Translations under genes and position numbers: made by a program
Shown here: positions 53,352-62,171 of the stretch, in pieces
Layout: the number at the start of each line of letters is the position of its first letter
Position numbering within the stretch: position 1 is the first letter of the stretch
DNA from: Nitrospira japonica
GTDB lineage: Bacteria; Nitrospirota; Thermodesulfovibrionia; Thermodesulfovibrionales; SM23-35
Direction of reading: 5' to 3'
DNA: 64,000 bases
Assembly: GCA_020725385.1 (NCBI GenBank)
Contig: DYFC01000060.1
Coordinates: 1-64,000 of the forward strand
Notes under the pieces: generated by a model
Database searches by the model: none
Told to the model about the DNA's origin: nothing
The model's input: only the letters and a program-made list of their open reading frames with translations

Positions 53352-54149
53352 ATGCTGCATACAATTCTTCAGGCATTGGAAGATGGCCGGGTAATTGAGC
53401 TACCTGACAACGATAAAAAAGATGCTTTTGAAGTTTTAGCAAGCTTGCTGGAGGCCGTGCCATCTATTCCGGCTGGAACAGATATTGTTGGCGCGGTCCT
53501 GTCACGTGAGAGTATTTCTAACACTTCTCTGGGCAATGGATGGGCATGTCCCCATGCTCCTGTCCCATTTGATGGTGAGTTATTATGTGCTATAGGCTGG
53601 AGCCCGCAGGGAATAAAATATGGTAAACAGGACGAACCTCTTGTAAGGTTGATTATAATGTTTGTTGTCCCTGAAAATCAGAGAAGTCGTTATATTAAGG
53701 AAGTCTCAACTCTTGTTAAGGTAATTGAAAAACATCCTGAATGTAGAAATCTTGAAAATGTAGAGAATTTAAACGCTATACGTCTAAGATTGCTGGATAT
53801 GGCAAATTTTGCTATGGAAAATGGCGGACCGGATACCCGTGCTAAGATGATTGAATTGAAGACAAAGGCTGCTGTTATTCCAGCGATTGTACCAGAATTC
53901 GAAAACATGATAATTGAACCACTCATGATTATATCGGGACCCGGGATTGAACCTATTGTTCTAACACAGAACAAAGAATTATTTGATATTACTAAAGAAG
54001 ATAAAATACTTGCTACAGTTATTGCAGAAAAAAACTGGCATACTCTGAATGGATGGCGAATTGTGCGTAGGAGCAGTACAAATTATCAAGCGGATATAGT
54101 AGTTTATGATTGCTTTGCTATAAGGTCGGCCAGGAATAGTACAGTATGA
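53352..54149 (+). CDS. PTS EIIA (fructose/nitrogen type)-like protein
   Basis: 265 residues. Residues 1-150 match the PTS EIIA-2 fold: LASLLEAVPSIPAG, and the phospho-histidine site in NGWACPHAPVPFDGEL, as in EIIA-Ntr relatives. The C-terminal about 100 residues (FENMIIEPLMIISGPG onward) are not assigned. It probably modulates MgtA post-translationally; no PTS permease is near. Cotranslated with mgtA (3-nt gap). Confidence 0.82.
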   Translation: MLHTILQALEDGRVIELPDNDKKDAFEVLASLLEAVPSIPAGTDIVGAVLSRESISNTSLGNGWACPHAPVPFDGELLCAIGWSPQGIKYGKQDEPLVRLIIMFVVPENQRSRYIKEVSTLVKVIEKHPECRNLENVENLNAIRLRLLDMANFAMENGGPDTRAKMIELKTKAAVIPAIVPEFENMIIEPLMIISGPGIEPIVLTQNKELFDITKEDKILATVIAEKNWHTLNGWRIVRRSSTNYQADIVVYDCFAIRSARNSTV

Positions 54150-54269
54150 CAAGTAAATAATTTTCATCCGGATTAAAAACATACTTAAGTAAATGCATTC
54201 TTATTGGTTATAAATTTATTGAACTCTTCATTTCTTTAAATGCCTTCTCAACGCTTCTTTTTTAATCGT

Positions 54270-56420
54270 TTATCCGGCTACTGTCAGCACCAGCACAAGT
54301 GAAAGAACCAGGGTTAGAAGACCATAGCCAACATATGCATTGAGCCGTCCATGGTGCATAGCAGCTAACGCGTAAGCGATTTTTAAAGCACCTGACCGCA
54401 AAGGCGTAATGACTGAGCGATCAACGATATGAACTTCCTCCCTGCGCCGGCGAATAGCAGCGCGGAAATGGGCTTCAACAGTAGCCTGTGTATCTTGAGT
54501 GGTAGGTCGCAGGATAGTATCGAAAATCACCCTAACAGGGTTGGAGAATCCTGTAGCAGTGTAAGTCATTTCAGGGAGCAAGCGCCGGATGCCACCATCC
54601 CAGCGTTGGTTGCGTATCACGCAACGGTCTCGCGCCAAACCAAATCGTACCACAACGAATACAATTGCAAGAAGAATGATCAATACAGGAAACATATACG
54701 AGGTTGACATAGCGAAGACAACCGGATTGTGCTCGCCACCACGATGCATTACAACCAATCCTTGTCCCGGGAAAACCTCCTGTCCAACCTGTGCTCCAAG
54801 ATCACGGAACTCAGCTGCGAATTCAGGCTTTAGTTTTATATGATCCGGACTCGTAGCGAAAAAAGGCGGTGTAAGCGCTTCCACAGCACTCGCCTGTGTG
54901 ATCGGTTTGAGGACACCATCAAGCGCTGAAATTACAAATGTCGGTAACACACCGAGCAGGAGGCAGAACACCATTAACACTACCATTGGCGAGGTCATTG
55001 ATCGTGCGGCCTCGGTAGTTTTTTCTGCATGAGCCGAACGTGATATCCCAAGAAAGCCCATAGCAAAAGCTTTTACAAAACATGTAACTGCAAGAGCAGC
55101 AGTAAGTGCTAATATGGCGCCACAGAGTGCAAAAACCACTTTCACGCTTACTGATGAAAGTTCGGCGCTTCGCAGCATTGTTTGCAGTGTGAGCCATTCG
55201 CTCACAAAGCCATTAAAAGGCGGAAGGGCTGAAATAGAAAGAGCACCTGCAAGAAAACAAAGAGCGGTTAATGGCATACGACGGATTAATCCACCAAGTT
55301 GGTCAAGGTGACGGACACCCACCTTCATATCTACTGTAGCTGCGCTGAGAAACAGAAGGGCCTTGTAAAACGAGTGATTGGCCATATGATAGAAAGCAGC
55401 AACAAAAGCGATAGTCGCAATTAGAGTATGACCTGTTGCGGTAAACACAAAACCCGCGCCCAATCCTGCAGTGACTATACCTATGTTTTCTATAGAACTA
55501 TGGGCAAGCATCACCTTCAGGTCGTTTTTTGTCGTCGCGTAAAGAATACCGACAAAGGCAGAGACTGTGCCGATAATCAATGTAATCAAACCGGGACCAG
55601 TCATTGTCATTGGCAATATATCCATATTAATACGCACAATGCCGTAAAGCCCCAGATTCAAAATGACGCTGGAGAGCAGCGCTGAAATATTGCCTGGCGC
55701 AACAGGATGTGCGCGCGGCAGCCATGCATTAAAAGGTGCCAGTCCTGCTTTTACTCCAAACCCGAAAAAAGAAAGCAGAAAAATAGCCCATTGTAATCCT
55801 TCCGACATACCCCGGGATGTACTTTTGAGAGCAGGGAAAGACAAACTATCTGCAGGAATAGCGAGTAGAAGCAGCGCAATGGCAGCGGCCAATGTTCCGG
55901 CCTCGCCCATTGCCAGCATCAAGTAGCCAGCTGCTGTATGCTCTTCATCCCTGTGCTCAAAATTAACGAGAAGATAGCTCAGGATAGACATCGCTTCCCA
56001 TGCAAGCAAAAACATCAACACATCACTTGCGAACAGGATTAAACCAATCGATAAAAAAAGTGACAGATACCAAATATTGAAAACTTTCAAACTGTAATGG
56101 CCCAGATAGTGTTTCAAATAACCAGAGGAAAAGACGGAGACCGGCAAAAAAATCAGAGCAGTGACAACAAGAAAAAGAGCTGAAAGCTTGTCCAATGAAA
56201 GTTCTAACGTTCCCAGCACAGGTATAGTCCAAAGCGAAAACCGGAATGTGTCTCCCCCAAGCAGAACCGTCCCGGCGCTCAAGAGAAGTGCAAGCGCAGC
56301 AACTGACCCGAACCATGCAAGCACATTAGGACACCATCGCTCCGGGATAAGAATAGTCGTTACGACTCCAGTGACTAACAGCCAAAAAAAGATTTGAAAC
56401 AAAATATCCGAGCTTATCAT
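54270..56420 (-). CDS. HyfB/NuoL-like antiporter subunit of the Ehr complex
   Basis: 716 residues, about sixteen helices. Proton-antiporter core: LAWEAMSILSYLLVNFEHRDEEHTAAGYLML, GFGVKAGLAPFNAWLPRAHPVAPGNISALLSS, VMLAHSSIENIGIVTAGLG and FYHMANHSFYKALLFLSAAT, with the membrane Glu/Lys/His residues of MrpD/NuoL proteins. It is the ion-pumping subunit most distal to the cofactor site. Last gene of the operon; ATGA overlap with the small subunit. Higher G+C than the flagellar region. Confidence 0.9.
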   Translation of the reverse strand: MISSDILFQIFFWLLVTGVVTTILIPERWCPNVLAWFGSVAALALLLSAGTVLLGGDTFRFSLWTIPVLGTLELSLDKLSALFLVVTALIFLPVSVFSSGYLKHYLGHYSLKVFNIWYLSLFLSIGLILFASDVLMFLLAWEAMSILSYLLVNFEHRDEEHTAAGYLMLAMGEAGTLAAAIALLLLAIPADSLSFPALKSTSRGMSEGLQWAIFLLSFFGFGVKAGLAPFNAWLPRAHPVAPGNISALLSSVILNLGLYGIVRINMDILPMTMTGPGLITLIIGTVSAFVGILYATTKNDLKVMLAHSSIENIGIVTAGLGAGFVFTATGHTLIATIAFVAAFYHMANHSFYKALLFLSAATVDMKVGVRHLDQLGGLIRRMPLTALCFLAGALSISALPPFNGFVSEWLTLQTMLRSAELSSVSVKVVFALCGAILALTAALAVTCFVKAFAMGFLGISRSAHAEKTTEAARSMTSPMVVLMVFCLLLGVLPTFVISALDGVLKPITQASAVEALTPPFFATSPDHIKLKPEFAAEFRDLGAQVGQEVFPGQGLVVMHRGGEHNPVVFAMSTSYMFPVLIILLAIVFVVVRFGLARDRCVIRNQRWDGGIRRLLPEMTYTATGFSNPVRVIFDTILRPTTQDTQATVEAHFRAAIRRRREEVHIVDRSVITPLRSGALKIAYALAAMHHGRLNAYVGYGLLTLVLSLVLVLTVAG

Positions 56421-57190
56421 TGTTTTTTTACCTCTTCATGCTTTAGGCTCACGGACTGTGTAATCAGTGATGCCGGAGGTTTGAGTCCAGCAACTACGAG
56501 TAGCGCGTGCAAGATAGCAAGAGGAGGAGGAGGTTGACCGGGAACTTCAACATCAACCGGAAGAAACTCGCTTATATTTTCATCACATACGAAACTCGGG
56601 CTGAAGACACCTCCTGATAGCGCACATGCTCCCACGGCTATTACCCACTTTGGCATTGGTATTGCGTCATATACTTTCCGGAGCGGTTCCCGCATGTGGT
56701 CAGTAAGTGGCCCAACTATAAGTAATACATCAGCTTCCCGTGGGGTCGGTGTGATGAAGAAGCCCAGGCGATGCATATTATAATAAGGATTGTTCAACTG
56801 ACGAACTTCATTCAGACATGCACCACAATCACCGGTGTCAACAACAATAATGTTAAGAGACCGATCAAAAGCCCGAACAAATTTTTTCCTTGTTTCTATG
56901 ATATTTGTGTCTGTAGCCCATTCATAACCTTGCTGCCAAGCTATGGGCAATGTTACACCACGAATGCATCTGTAACAGTGCACACAGCGGCGGTAATCAA
57001 CCACAAGCTTGTGATTTTGAAAGCTGAGTGCACCAACCGTACAGCGTTTGACAAGCTCACTGGCTTGTTTTTCTGGATAATCCCCGCCAAGTGGCAAGCC
57101 TGGAGATACTCCTGGTGCTGTTTCCTCTCGGCCTGGATAACAAGTTGTTTTGATACCGGTTGCCAATCCTTTTCTAACCCACTGGCTCAT
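56417..57190 (-). CDS. HycG/NuoB-like small subunit fused to a one-cluster ferredoxin domain
   Basis: 257 residues. N-terminal ferredoxin-like part with Cys50 and CVHCYRC (69/72/75) for one 4Fe-4S cluster. C-terminal NuoB/HycG domain: DCGAC (122/125), Cys189 in GACALSGGVF, but the fourth ligand is Gln219 in VPGQPPPP where VPGCPP is expected. The proximal cluster is therefore altered or bound otherwise (Cys202 is nearby). Sits between the large subunit and the HyfB-like gene. Confidence 0.88.
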   Translation of the reverse strand: MSQWVRKGLATGIKTTCYPGREETAPGVSPGLPLGGDYPEKQASELVKRCTVGALSFQNHKLVVDYRRCVHCYRCIRGVTLPIAWQQGYEWATDTNIIETRKKFVRAFDRSLNIIVVDTGDCGACLNEVRQLNNPYYNMHRLGFFITPTPREADVLLIVGPLTDHMREPLRKVYDAIPMPKWVIAVGACALSGGVFSPSFVCDENISEFLPVDVEVPGQPPPPLAILHALLVVAGLKPPASLITQSVSLKHEEVKKQ

Positions 57191-57214
57191 ATCTCTTTTC
57201 TCCCATTTATCGTT

Positions 57215-58792
57215 TTATCGATCGTTTTCAGCTACCGAAAGATCGAATGTTGCCAGAATAATCGGGAAATCCTGAAAAGCGAAATTTTCCGCAGCCACGT
57301 GAAAACCATGCCAATTTACAAACGAAGGTGTAATGAGGCGGTACCGGGAAACACGCCCATCTTCTCCTATGCGTAACCAATGAAAAGCCGCACCACGTGG
57401 TGCCTCGACCCATCCCAGTGCTGAACCGGGTTTGATTCGTACCTCAGAAAAAACCGGACCTCCCGGCAACGAAGCTGTTGCCTGCTCCATAATTTTTACC
57501 GACTGCCGTGCTTCTTCAAACAGGACACGCAGCCGGGCATAACCGTCGCCTTCCTGCTCACATGGCACCTCAAAAGTATATGCTTCGTAACCCGAGTATG
57601 GTTGAACTTTACGCAAGTCACGTGTAATTCCTGATGCACGGGCAACAGGCCCTACAAGGCCGTGTTTCATAGCCTCCAGTTGATTTACAATTCCGACTTC
57701 TTCCAGCCGGTCGAGAAAGCTACTGGAAACTCGCAGCATTTCTTCCAGTCTGTCAAAGCGCTTAAGAATAGCCTTTGCCTGTTGAACTGCCTCGTGGCAG
57801 ACTGAATCGTCAAACTCCTTGTTTAATCCTCCAGGAACTGCCAGGCCAAAGAGATATCGGTGTCCTGTAAACCAACCTGAAAGCCGCAGCAATTCCTCCT
57901 CCATTATTGCGGCCTGACTGGTGGCTACAGCCAGAGCGGTTGACTCGCAGATTTCCTGTACAGCGCCTACATGATGACGTAGTCGCTCCAGTTCTGCTAA
58001 AAGAACGCGGAGAACTTGTGCCCGCTCAGGAACTTTTATACCACAAATATTTTCGATCGACTGGACAAATGCAAGCGAATGGGCAAAAGCTGTAGTTGCT
58101 GCAAAACGTTCGGCCAGCAGCAAAGTGCTTTCAGTTGTAAGCCTCTCAGCAATTTTTTCGATAGCTCGATATTTATAAAATAGGCGGGGTATTGTACGTA
58201 TCACATCTTCACCAACGGTTTCCAGCAAGAAATGCACTGGTTCAGTTACACCGGAAAATTTCGGCCCAATCGTCATGCCAAAAGCCCCGGGTGCTTTTAC
58301 AATGAGATTGGGCTTCCACTCGAGATCAGGCATTCGATGCTCTACTGATTTTTTTCCATCAAAGCTATGGAGCATCGGTCTTAGTTTTTCCTGCCACCTC
58401 TCATTGTGAAGCACAAAATCTCCGAGACGTGGATGACCGGCAAAATATAGTCCAAAGAGGTCTTCTGCTTCACGTTCATGCCAGTCAGCAGCATGTAAGA
58501 AACCGCTAATGCTGGGAAAAGCGGGATCAGATAGCGGCTGGTGTGTTAGAATGTATATCCAACCCGGCTCGTGGTCGCTATAAAATACATAGCGTAGCTC
58601 CCAGTCCGAAGAACCTTCCTCAACTATCAGACCGGCGAAGACGTAATGCATTTCTAAACTCAACCATTTACAAACATCTGGAATATCCTCTAACTCACAT
58701 TCCATTTCACATAATGAATGACTGAGATCAAGGCGGGGCTTAATGTCCGGCCAATGTCTGATAGCAATTTCCTGAATGTTATCTAATGTCAT
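57215..58792 (-). CDS. HycE-like large subunit lacking the NiFe ligands
   Basis: 525 residues: NuoC-like first 170 (HAADWHEREAEDLFGLYFAGHPR), then NuoD/HycE domain. The N-terminal NiFe motif RxCGxC reads ERFAATTAFAHS and the C-terminal DPCxxC reads FDLSVAENDR, so all four cysteines are absent while the surrounding fold (NICGIKVPERAQVLRVLLAE) is kept. The protein cannot bind NiFe as hydrogenases do. This defines the energy-converting hydrogenase-related (Ehr) type. The track start TTG 58810 is replaced by ATG 58792 after GAGAGGTG. Confidence 0.92.
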   Translation of the reverse strand: MTLDNIQEIAIRHWPDIKPRLDLSHSLCEMECELEDIPDVCKWLSLEMHYVFAGLIVEEGSSDWELRYVFYSDHEPGWIYILTHQPLSDPAFPSISGFLHAADWHEREAEDLFGLYFAGHPRLGDFVLHNERWQEKLRPMLHSFDGKKSVEHRMPDLEWKPNLIVKAPGAFGMTIGPKFSGVTEPVHFLLETVGEDVIRTIPRLFYKYRAIEKIAERLTTESTLLLAERFAATTAFAHSLAFVQSIENICGIKVPERAQVLRVLLAELERLRHHVGAVQEICESTALAVATSQAAIMEEELLRLSGWFTGHRYLFGLAVPGGLNKEFDDSVCHEAVQQAKAILKRFDRLEEMLRVSSSFLDRLEEVGIVNQLEAMKHGLVGPVARASGITRDLRKVQPYSGYEAYTFEVPCEQEGDGYARLRVLFEEARQSVKIMEQATASLPGGPVFSEVRIKPGSALGWVEAPRGAAFHWLRIGEDGRVSRYRLITPSFVNWHGFHVAAENFAFQDFPIILATFDLSVAENDR

Positions 58793-58799
58793 GTGCTGT

Positions 58800-60242
58800 T
58801 CACCTCTCAAGGGCAGATGCTCCGAGGCGCAATAACTGATGAAGGGGTTCAGGAAGATAAAAGCCTAACCAGATCACAAGCAAAGCTGTTACGAGGAGCA
58901 CCACCAAACAACTTGCCGGCAAGCGTACCTTTAGCTTTGCATCGCTATTGCTTCCACCAAAAACCATTTGGTTAATGTGCTGTAAAATTCCAAAGAACCC
59001 GATTGCTATAAATAAAACCAGCAGCGCCATTTCTATAAAACGGCCTTCAGACAGACCTGCTCTGAAGATAGAAAACTCGCTCAGGAATACTACAAAAGGC
59101 GGAGCACCGGCGATAGCCAGTCCACCCAGGAGCAGGCTCGCACCGGCAACAGGCGATGTGCGAATGAGACCGCGTACCAGGGAGATTTCGCGAGTGCCGA
59201 CTGCCAGGAGTGCTGCGCCTGCAGCGAAAAAACAAAATGATTTGGTAAGCGTATGGCTAAAAGCTTGATATAAAGCTCCATAGTGTGCAGAAGAAGTGCC
59301 AAGGCCTGCAGCCAGCAGAATAATACCCATGTGTTCCACTGTGGAAAATGCAAACATCCTTTTGTAATCGCTAACTTGTAGCAAAAGAAATGCAGCAGCT
59401 CCAACCGATAGCAGACCGAAGACGATCGCATACACCTCTGCATGAGTTCCAGGAGCAGCCTTGAGAACCGGGAAAAGTCGCAGAATCACATAGAGCACAG
59501 CAGTAGTCTCAACACCGGACAACAAGGCACAGACTGGCGACGGCGCCTGACTGTGAGCATCGGGTAGCCAGGTATGCATCGGTACGAGCCCGGCTTTTGT
59601 ACCAAGTCCTACCAGAATCATTACGAACGCTACCTCTAACAGGACAGCAGGCATTCGCGGCGCAGCAGCAACGAGACCATCCCATGTATAAGTGCCACCG
59701 CCTGCAGCCTGCATTGTGGCGAAAAGCATCAAAAAACCAAGCAAACCCACAGCAGCGCCCATAAGTGAGAGCACAACATATTTCCATGCTGCTTCAAGTG
59801 CTTCGTGTGTATTTTCAAAGCACACCAAAAGGGCTGAGCATAGTGTTGTCAATTCCACAACGATCCAGACCAGAGTCGGTTCTACCAGAACAGGGATGGC
59901 AAGCATCGAAAAGATGAAGAGATTGAAATTCGCGTAATAAAGGCGCAGACGTCCGGGTTTATGAGAATTCATCGACATGTAGCCTAACGAAAAGAAAGCT
60001 GCCATTGCTCCGACAAAGGCGATCATGAGAAGCATAAGCACACTTAACCCGTCTACCGCAATCCATTTCGGGAACACTGATATAGGCTGGCCTGTGCTCA
60101 CAACCTGTTCGGCGAGTTGCAGACTTATAAAAAATATTGCTGAGGACGAAGCGACGGTAACAACTGATGCAAGCCGTGGCAAAGGCAGGAAGGACAGGGC
60201 TGCAGCTGCTAAAGGTAGAATAAGAAGAATAATTACATTCAT
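58800..60242 (-). CDS. HyfF/NuoN-like antiporter subunit of the Ehr complex
   Basis: 480 residues, about fourteen helices. WIVVELTTLCSALLVCFENTHEALEAAWKYVVL, GLGTKAGLVPMHTWLPDAHSQAPSPVCALLSGV and AFSTVEHMGIILLAAG match the HyfF/HyfD antiporter branch. Second ion-channel subunit. ATGA overlap with the HyfE-like gene; its stop forms part of the next gene's ribosome site. Confidence 0.9.
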   Translation of the reverse strand: MNVIILLILPLAAAALSFLPLPRLASVVTVASSSAIFFISLQLAEQVVSTGQPISVFPKWIAVDGLSVLMLLMIAFVGAMAAFFSLGYMSMNSHKPGRLRLYYANFNLFIFSMLAIPVLVEPTLVWIVVELTTLCSALLVCFENTHEALEAAWKYVVLSLMGAAVGLLGFLMLFATMQAAGGGTYTWDGLVAAAPRMPAVLLEVAFVMILVGLGTKAGLVPMHTWLPDAHSQAPSPVCALLSGVETTAVLYVILRLFPVLKAAPGTHAEVYAIVFGLLSVGAAAFLLLQVSDYKRMFAFSTVEHMGIILLAAGLGTSSAHYGALYQAFSHTLTKSFCFFAAGAALLAVGTREISLVRGLIRTSPVAGASLLLGGLAIAGAPPFVVFLSEFSIFRAGLSEGRFIEMALLVLFIAIGFFGILQHINQMVFGGSNSDAKLKVRLPASCLVVLLVTALLVIWLGFYLPEPLHQLLRLGASALER

Positions 60243-60958
60243 TGACCTGTCTCCTCCAGCGCTTCATCGGTTGTACGTTCTTTAAGCCTTGCCATTGCAC
60301 CAACTTCGGTAGTGCCGATATGCTGATGGACTGCACGGATAAGGACGCCTGTAATAAAAACGATGATTAGGCCGTCTGTGGCAATAGCAAGTTCCACAAG
60401 GAGTGGCAATGTACGGGCTAGACTTATACCCGCAAAAAAAGCGCCGTTTTCCATCGCCAATAAGCCGATAAGTAGAGGCACCGCTTCACGCCGTACTGCG
60501 AGCGTATAAGCTCCCAGAAAAAGCACAGCAAATCCGATTGGAATATTCGGCCCGCGAAATTCAACCGCTATTGCTTGCTGCAACGGGATAGTAAGAAAAT
60601 AGGCTATGATTACAAGCGCCAGCGAAATAAGAAGTGATGAAGGGATATTCAATACCTGGTCGATCTCGCGGCGGGTATAGACTTCTTCATGCACTGTTTT
60701 CCGTAGAACCCAGGGAATTAAAATTGCTTTTGCGACCACATTCACAAGAGCAACGCCATAAAGATGCAAAGAGGAGTGCCGAAGTCCAAGCAGGAAAGCG
60801 GATACTGCCAGCAGCAATGATTGTGTGATAAAAAGTGTTAGTGTCCCCTTTGCCTGACGTGTAGCGACAATGCCGAAAGCAGTGAGTAGAAATAGACCAC
60901 CTGCGAGCATATTCAGTGAATCCAGAATTGAAACTGCTATTAAATTATCATTTATCAT
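60239..60958 (-). CDS. HyfE-like membrane subunit
   Basis: 239 residues, about seven helices. TLTLFITQSLLLAVSAFLLG, RREIDQVLNIPSSLLISLAL and RREAVPLLIGLLAMENGAFFAGISLA match HyfE, with the NuoK-like glutamate region in LAMENGAFF. Links the antiporter subunits. Begins 7 nt after the HyfC-like stop. Confidence 0.88.
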   Translation of the reverse strand: MINDNLIAVSILDSLNMLAGGLFLLTAFGIVATRQAKGTLTLFITQSLLLAVSAFLLGLRHSSLHLYGVALVNVVAKAILIPWVLRKTVHEEVYTRREIDQVLNIPSSLLISLALVIIAYFLTIPLQQAIAVEFRGPNIPIGFAVLFLGAYTLAVRREAVPLLIGLLAMENGAFFAGISLARTLPLLVELAIATDGLIIVFITGVLIRAVHQHIGTTEVGAMARLKERTTDEALEETGQ

Positions 60959-60965
60959 GGTTTCA

Positions 60966-61916
60966 TCAAAGAGAAAATAACCTCATAAGCATTGCTGCCA
61001 CCGATGTAACGAAGGCGCTACCCAGAAATTCGGTAATGCGAAACAAACGAAGTTTGGCCAGCGATGATTCGATGATAACGAGCACCAGAATAAAAATAAA
61101 TATTTTGAAAAGGACAAGTGGAACAGCTAATAGCACATTACCAAACGTCTGTTTGTAGGCAAGCCCCCATGGTGTGACGAGAACGTTGAGAAAAATACAT
61201 AGCAGCACAAACAACTTCATATAACCACCCCATTTTATCAGGGCTGCACCTTTGCCCGAGTATTCCAGCATTTTAGACTCGTCGATCATAGCTAATTCAA
61301 AGTGTCCGGAAGGATTGTCAACCGGAATACGCCCGGTCTCTGCGAGGATTAGCATGAAGAAAGCAGCCATCAGGAGCACATGTGATGGTTCCAGAAAATT
61401 TGATGGTGGCGACATCCAGCGTTTTTGTACAATATAGGGGATGGTAGAATCAGCAACAAAAGCAACCGTGAAGAATACAATAATAAACACAGGTTCTGCC
61501 AGGAAACCAACCATACGTGTCCGGCTTGCACCCATAGGGCCATAAGGGTTAGCAGTGTCAACTGCAGCTAGTGTTTTAAAAAATCCACCGAGTGCCAGCA
61601 CAAAGCCGCCACCCACCATATCAGCCATAAACGCAAAAAAGAGTGGATAATCTGTGAGAACCGGGATGAGTAGTGTGACAAAAATAGGAGTGATAAATGC
61701 AATATACGGTGTAGCACGGAAAATCCAGGAACTTTCCTCAGAGATTACCTCATCTTTTTGGAAGAATTTCCACAGATCGCGATAAGGCTGGAAAATACTG
61801 GGACCACGCTTTGATTGTACAATTTCCTTTAGGCGATTTATCACGCCTGCAACAAGCGGCGAGAAAACAAGTACTACCAGTACTTGTAAGAGGTTGAAAA
61901 AAATGCGCTCAATCAC
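60966..61916 (-). CDS. HyfC/NuoH-like membrane subunit
   Basis: 316 residues, eight helices. VINRLKEIVQSKRGPSIFQPYRDLWKFFQKDEVI and FMLILAETGRIPVDNPSGHFELAMIDE are diagnostic of the NuoH/HyfC anchor at the membrane interface. Starts with GTG inside the TGA of the preceding short frame (GTGA). First full gene of the operon behind the fluoride riboswitch. Confidence 0.92.
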   Translation of the reverse strand: MIERIFFNLLQVLVVLVFSPLVAGVINRLKEIVQSKRGPSIFQPYRDLWKFFQKDEVISEESSWIFRATPYIAFITPIFVTLLIPVLTDYPLFFAFMADMVGGGFVLALGGFFKTLAAVDTANPYGPMGASRTRMVGFLAEPVFIIVFFTVAFVADSTIPYIVQKRWMSPPSNFLEPSHVLLMAAFFMLILAETGRIPVDNPSGHFELAMIDESKMLEYSGKGAALIKWGGYMKLFVLLCIFLNVLVTPWGLAYKQTFGNVLLAVPLVLFKIFIFILVLVIIESSLAKLRLFRITEFLGSAFVTSVAAMLMRLFSL

Positions 61917-62053
61917 GGACCGACTTCTCTGACCGTTACTTTGCCAGACGGTCTTTTATACTGAGCGTTATAGGCAGCCACCAATGAGCGTTCCATAACC
62001 TTCCCAAGTTTGTTTCTGATGGGATCGTCGGGCTTACCGACTCCCGCATTTTC
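61913..62053 (-). pseudogene. Open frame between riboswitch and hyfC-like gene, possible remnant
   Basis: Open frame without a good start: GKPDDPIRNKLGKVMERSLV, then AAYNAQYKRPSGKVTVREVG. Composition looks coding and its TGA overlaps the next gene's GTG. ATG 61999ff. (MERSL) sits 2 nt from GGGAAGG, too close. Either the tail of a larger deleted gene or a small protein with an unusual start. No family recognised. Confidence 0.45.
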
Positions 62054-62060
62054 TCAAACT

Positions 62061-62113
62061 ATAGGAGTTATCAGCCCCAGGAGGGCGGCGCTTCAAGGCG
62101 AACTCCATCGCCT
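62061..62113 (-). promoter_or_regulatory. Fluoride riboswitch (crcB motif)
   Basis: Minus strand: AGGCGATGGAGTTCGCCTT gives the first hairpin; a central stem (GCGCCGCCCTCCTGGGGC) follows, then TGATAACTCCTATAG. GGAGTT in the first loop can pair with AACTCC to form the characteristic pseudoknot. Sequence and spacing match the fluoride riboswitch consensus. A GGGA/GTCGG...CCGAC/TCCC hairpin follows (about 62045-62010) and may carry the switch. It leads into the Ehr operon; hydrogenase-like operons are among the known fluoride-riboswitch targets as I recall. Confidence 0.9.
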
Positions 62114-62125
62114 ACGATAAAAAGA

Positions 62126-62154
62126 ATACTACCACAATTTTGATCAATGTGCAA
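62126..62154 (-). promoter_or_regulatory. Promoter of the riboswitch-Ehr transcript
   Basis: TTGCAC (62154-62149), 17-nt spacer, TAGTAT (62131-62126) on the minus strand, 13 nt before the aptamer. Predicted start about 62119. Confidence 0.7.
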
Positions 62155-62171
62155 GTTTTTTTTAAACCGGT

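Noticed and set aside
56417-58792. Functional NiFe hydrogenase or formate hydrogenlyase
   Set aside because: Both NiFe cysteine motifs are gone and no formate dehydrogenase or maturation genes are nearby.
54429-60336. Many plus-strand ORFs opposite the Ehr operon and out-of-frame minus ORFs inside it
   Set aside because: They lie opposite or inside strong coding frames, have low-complexity or Arg/Ser/Pro-rich products and no families.
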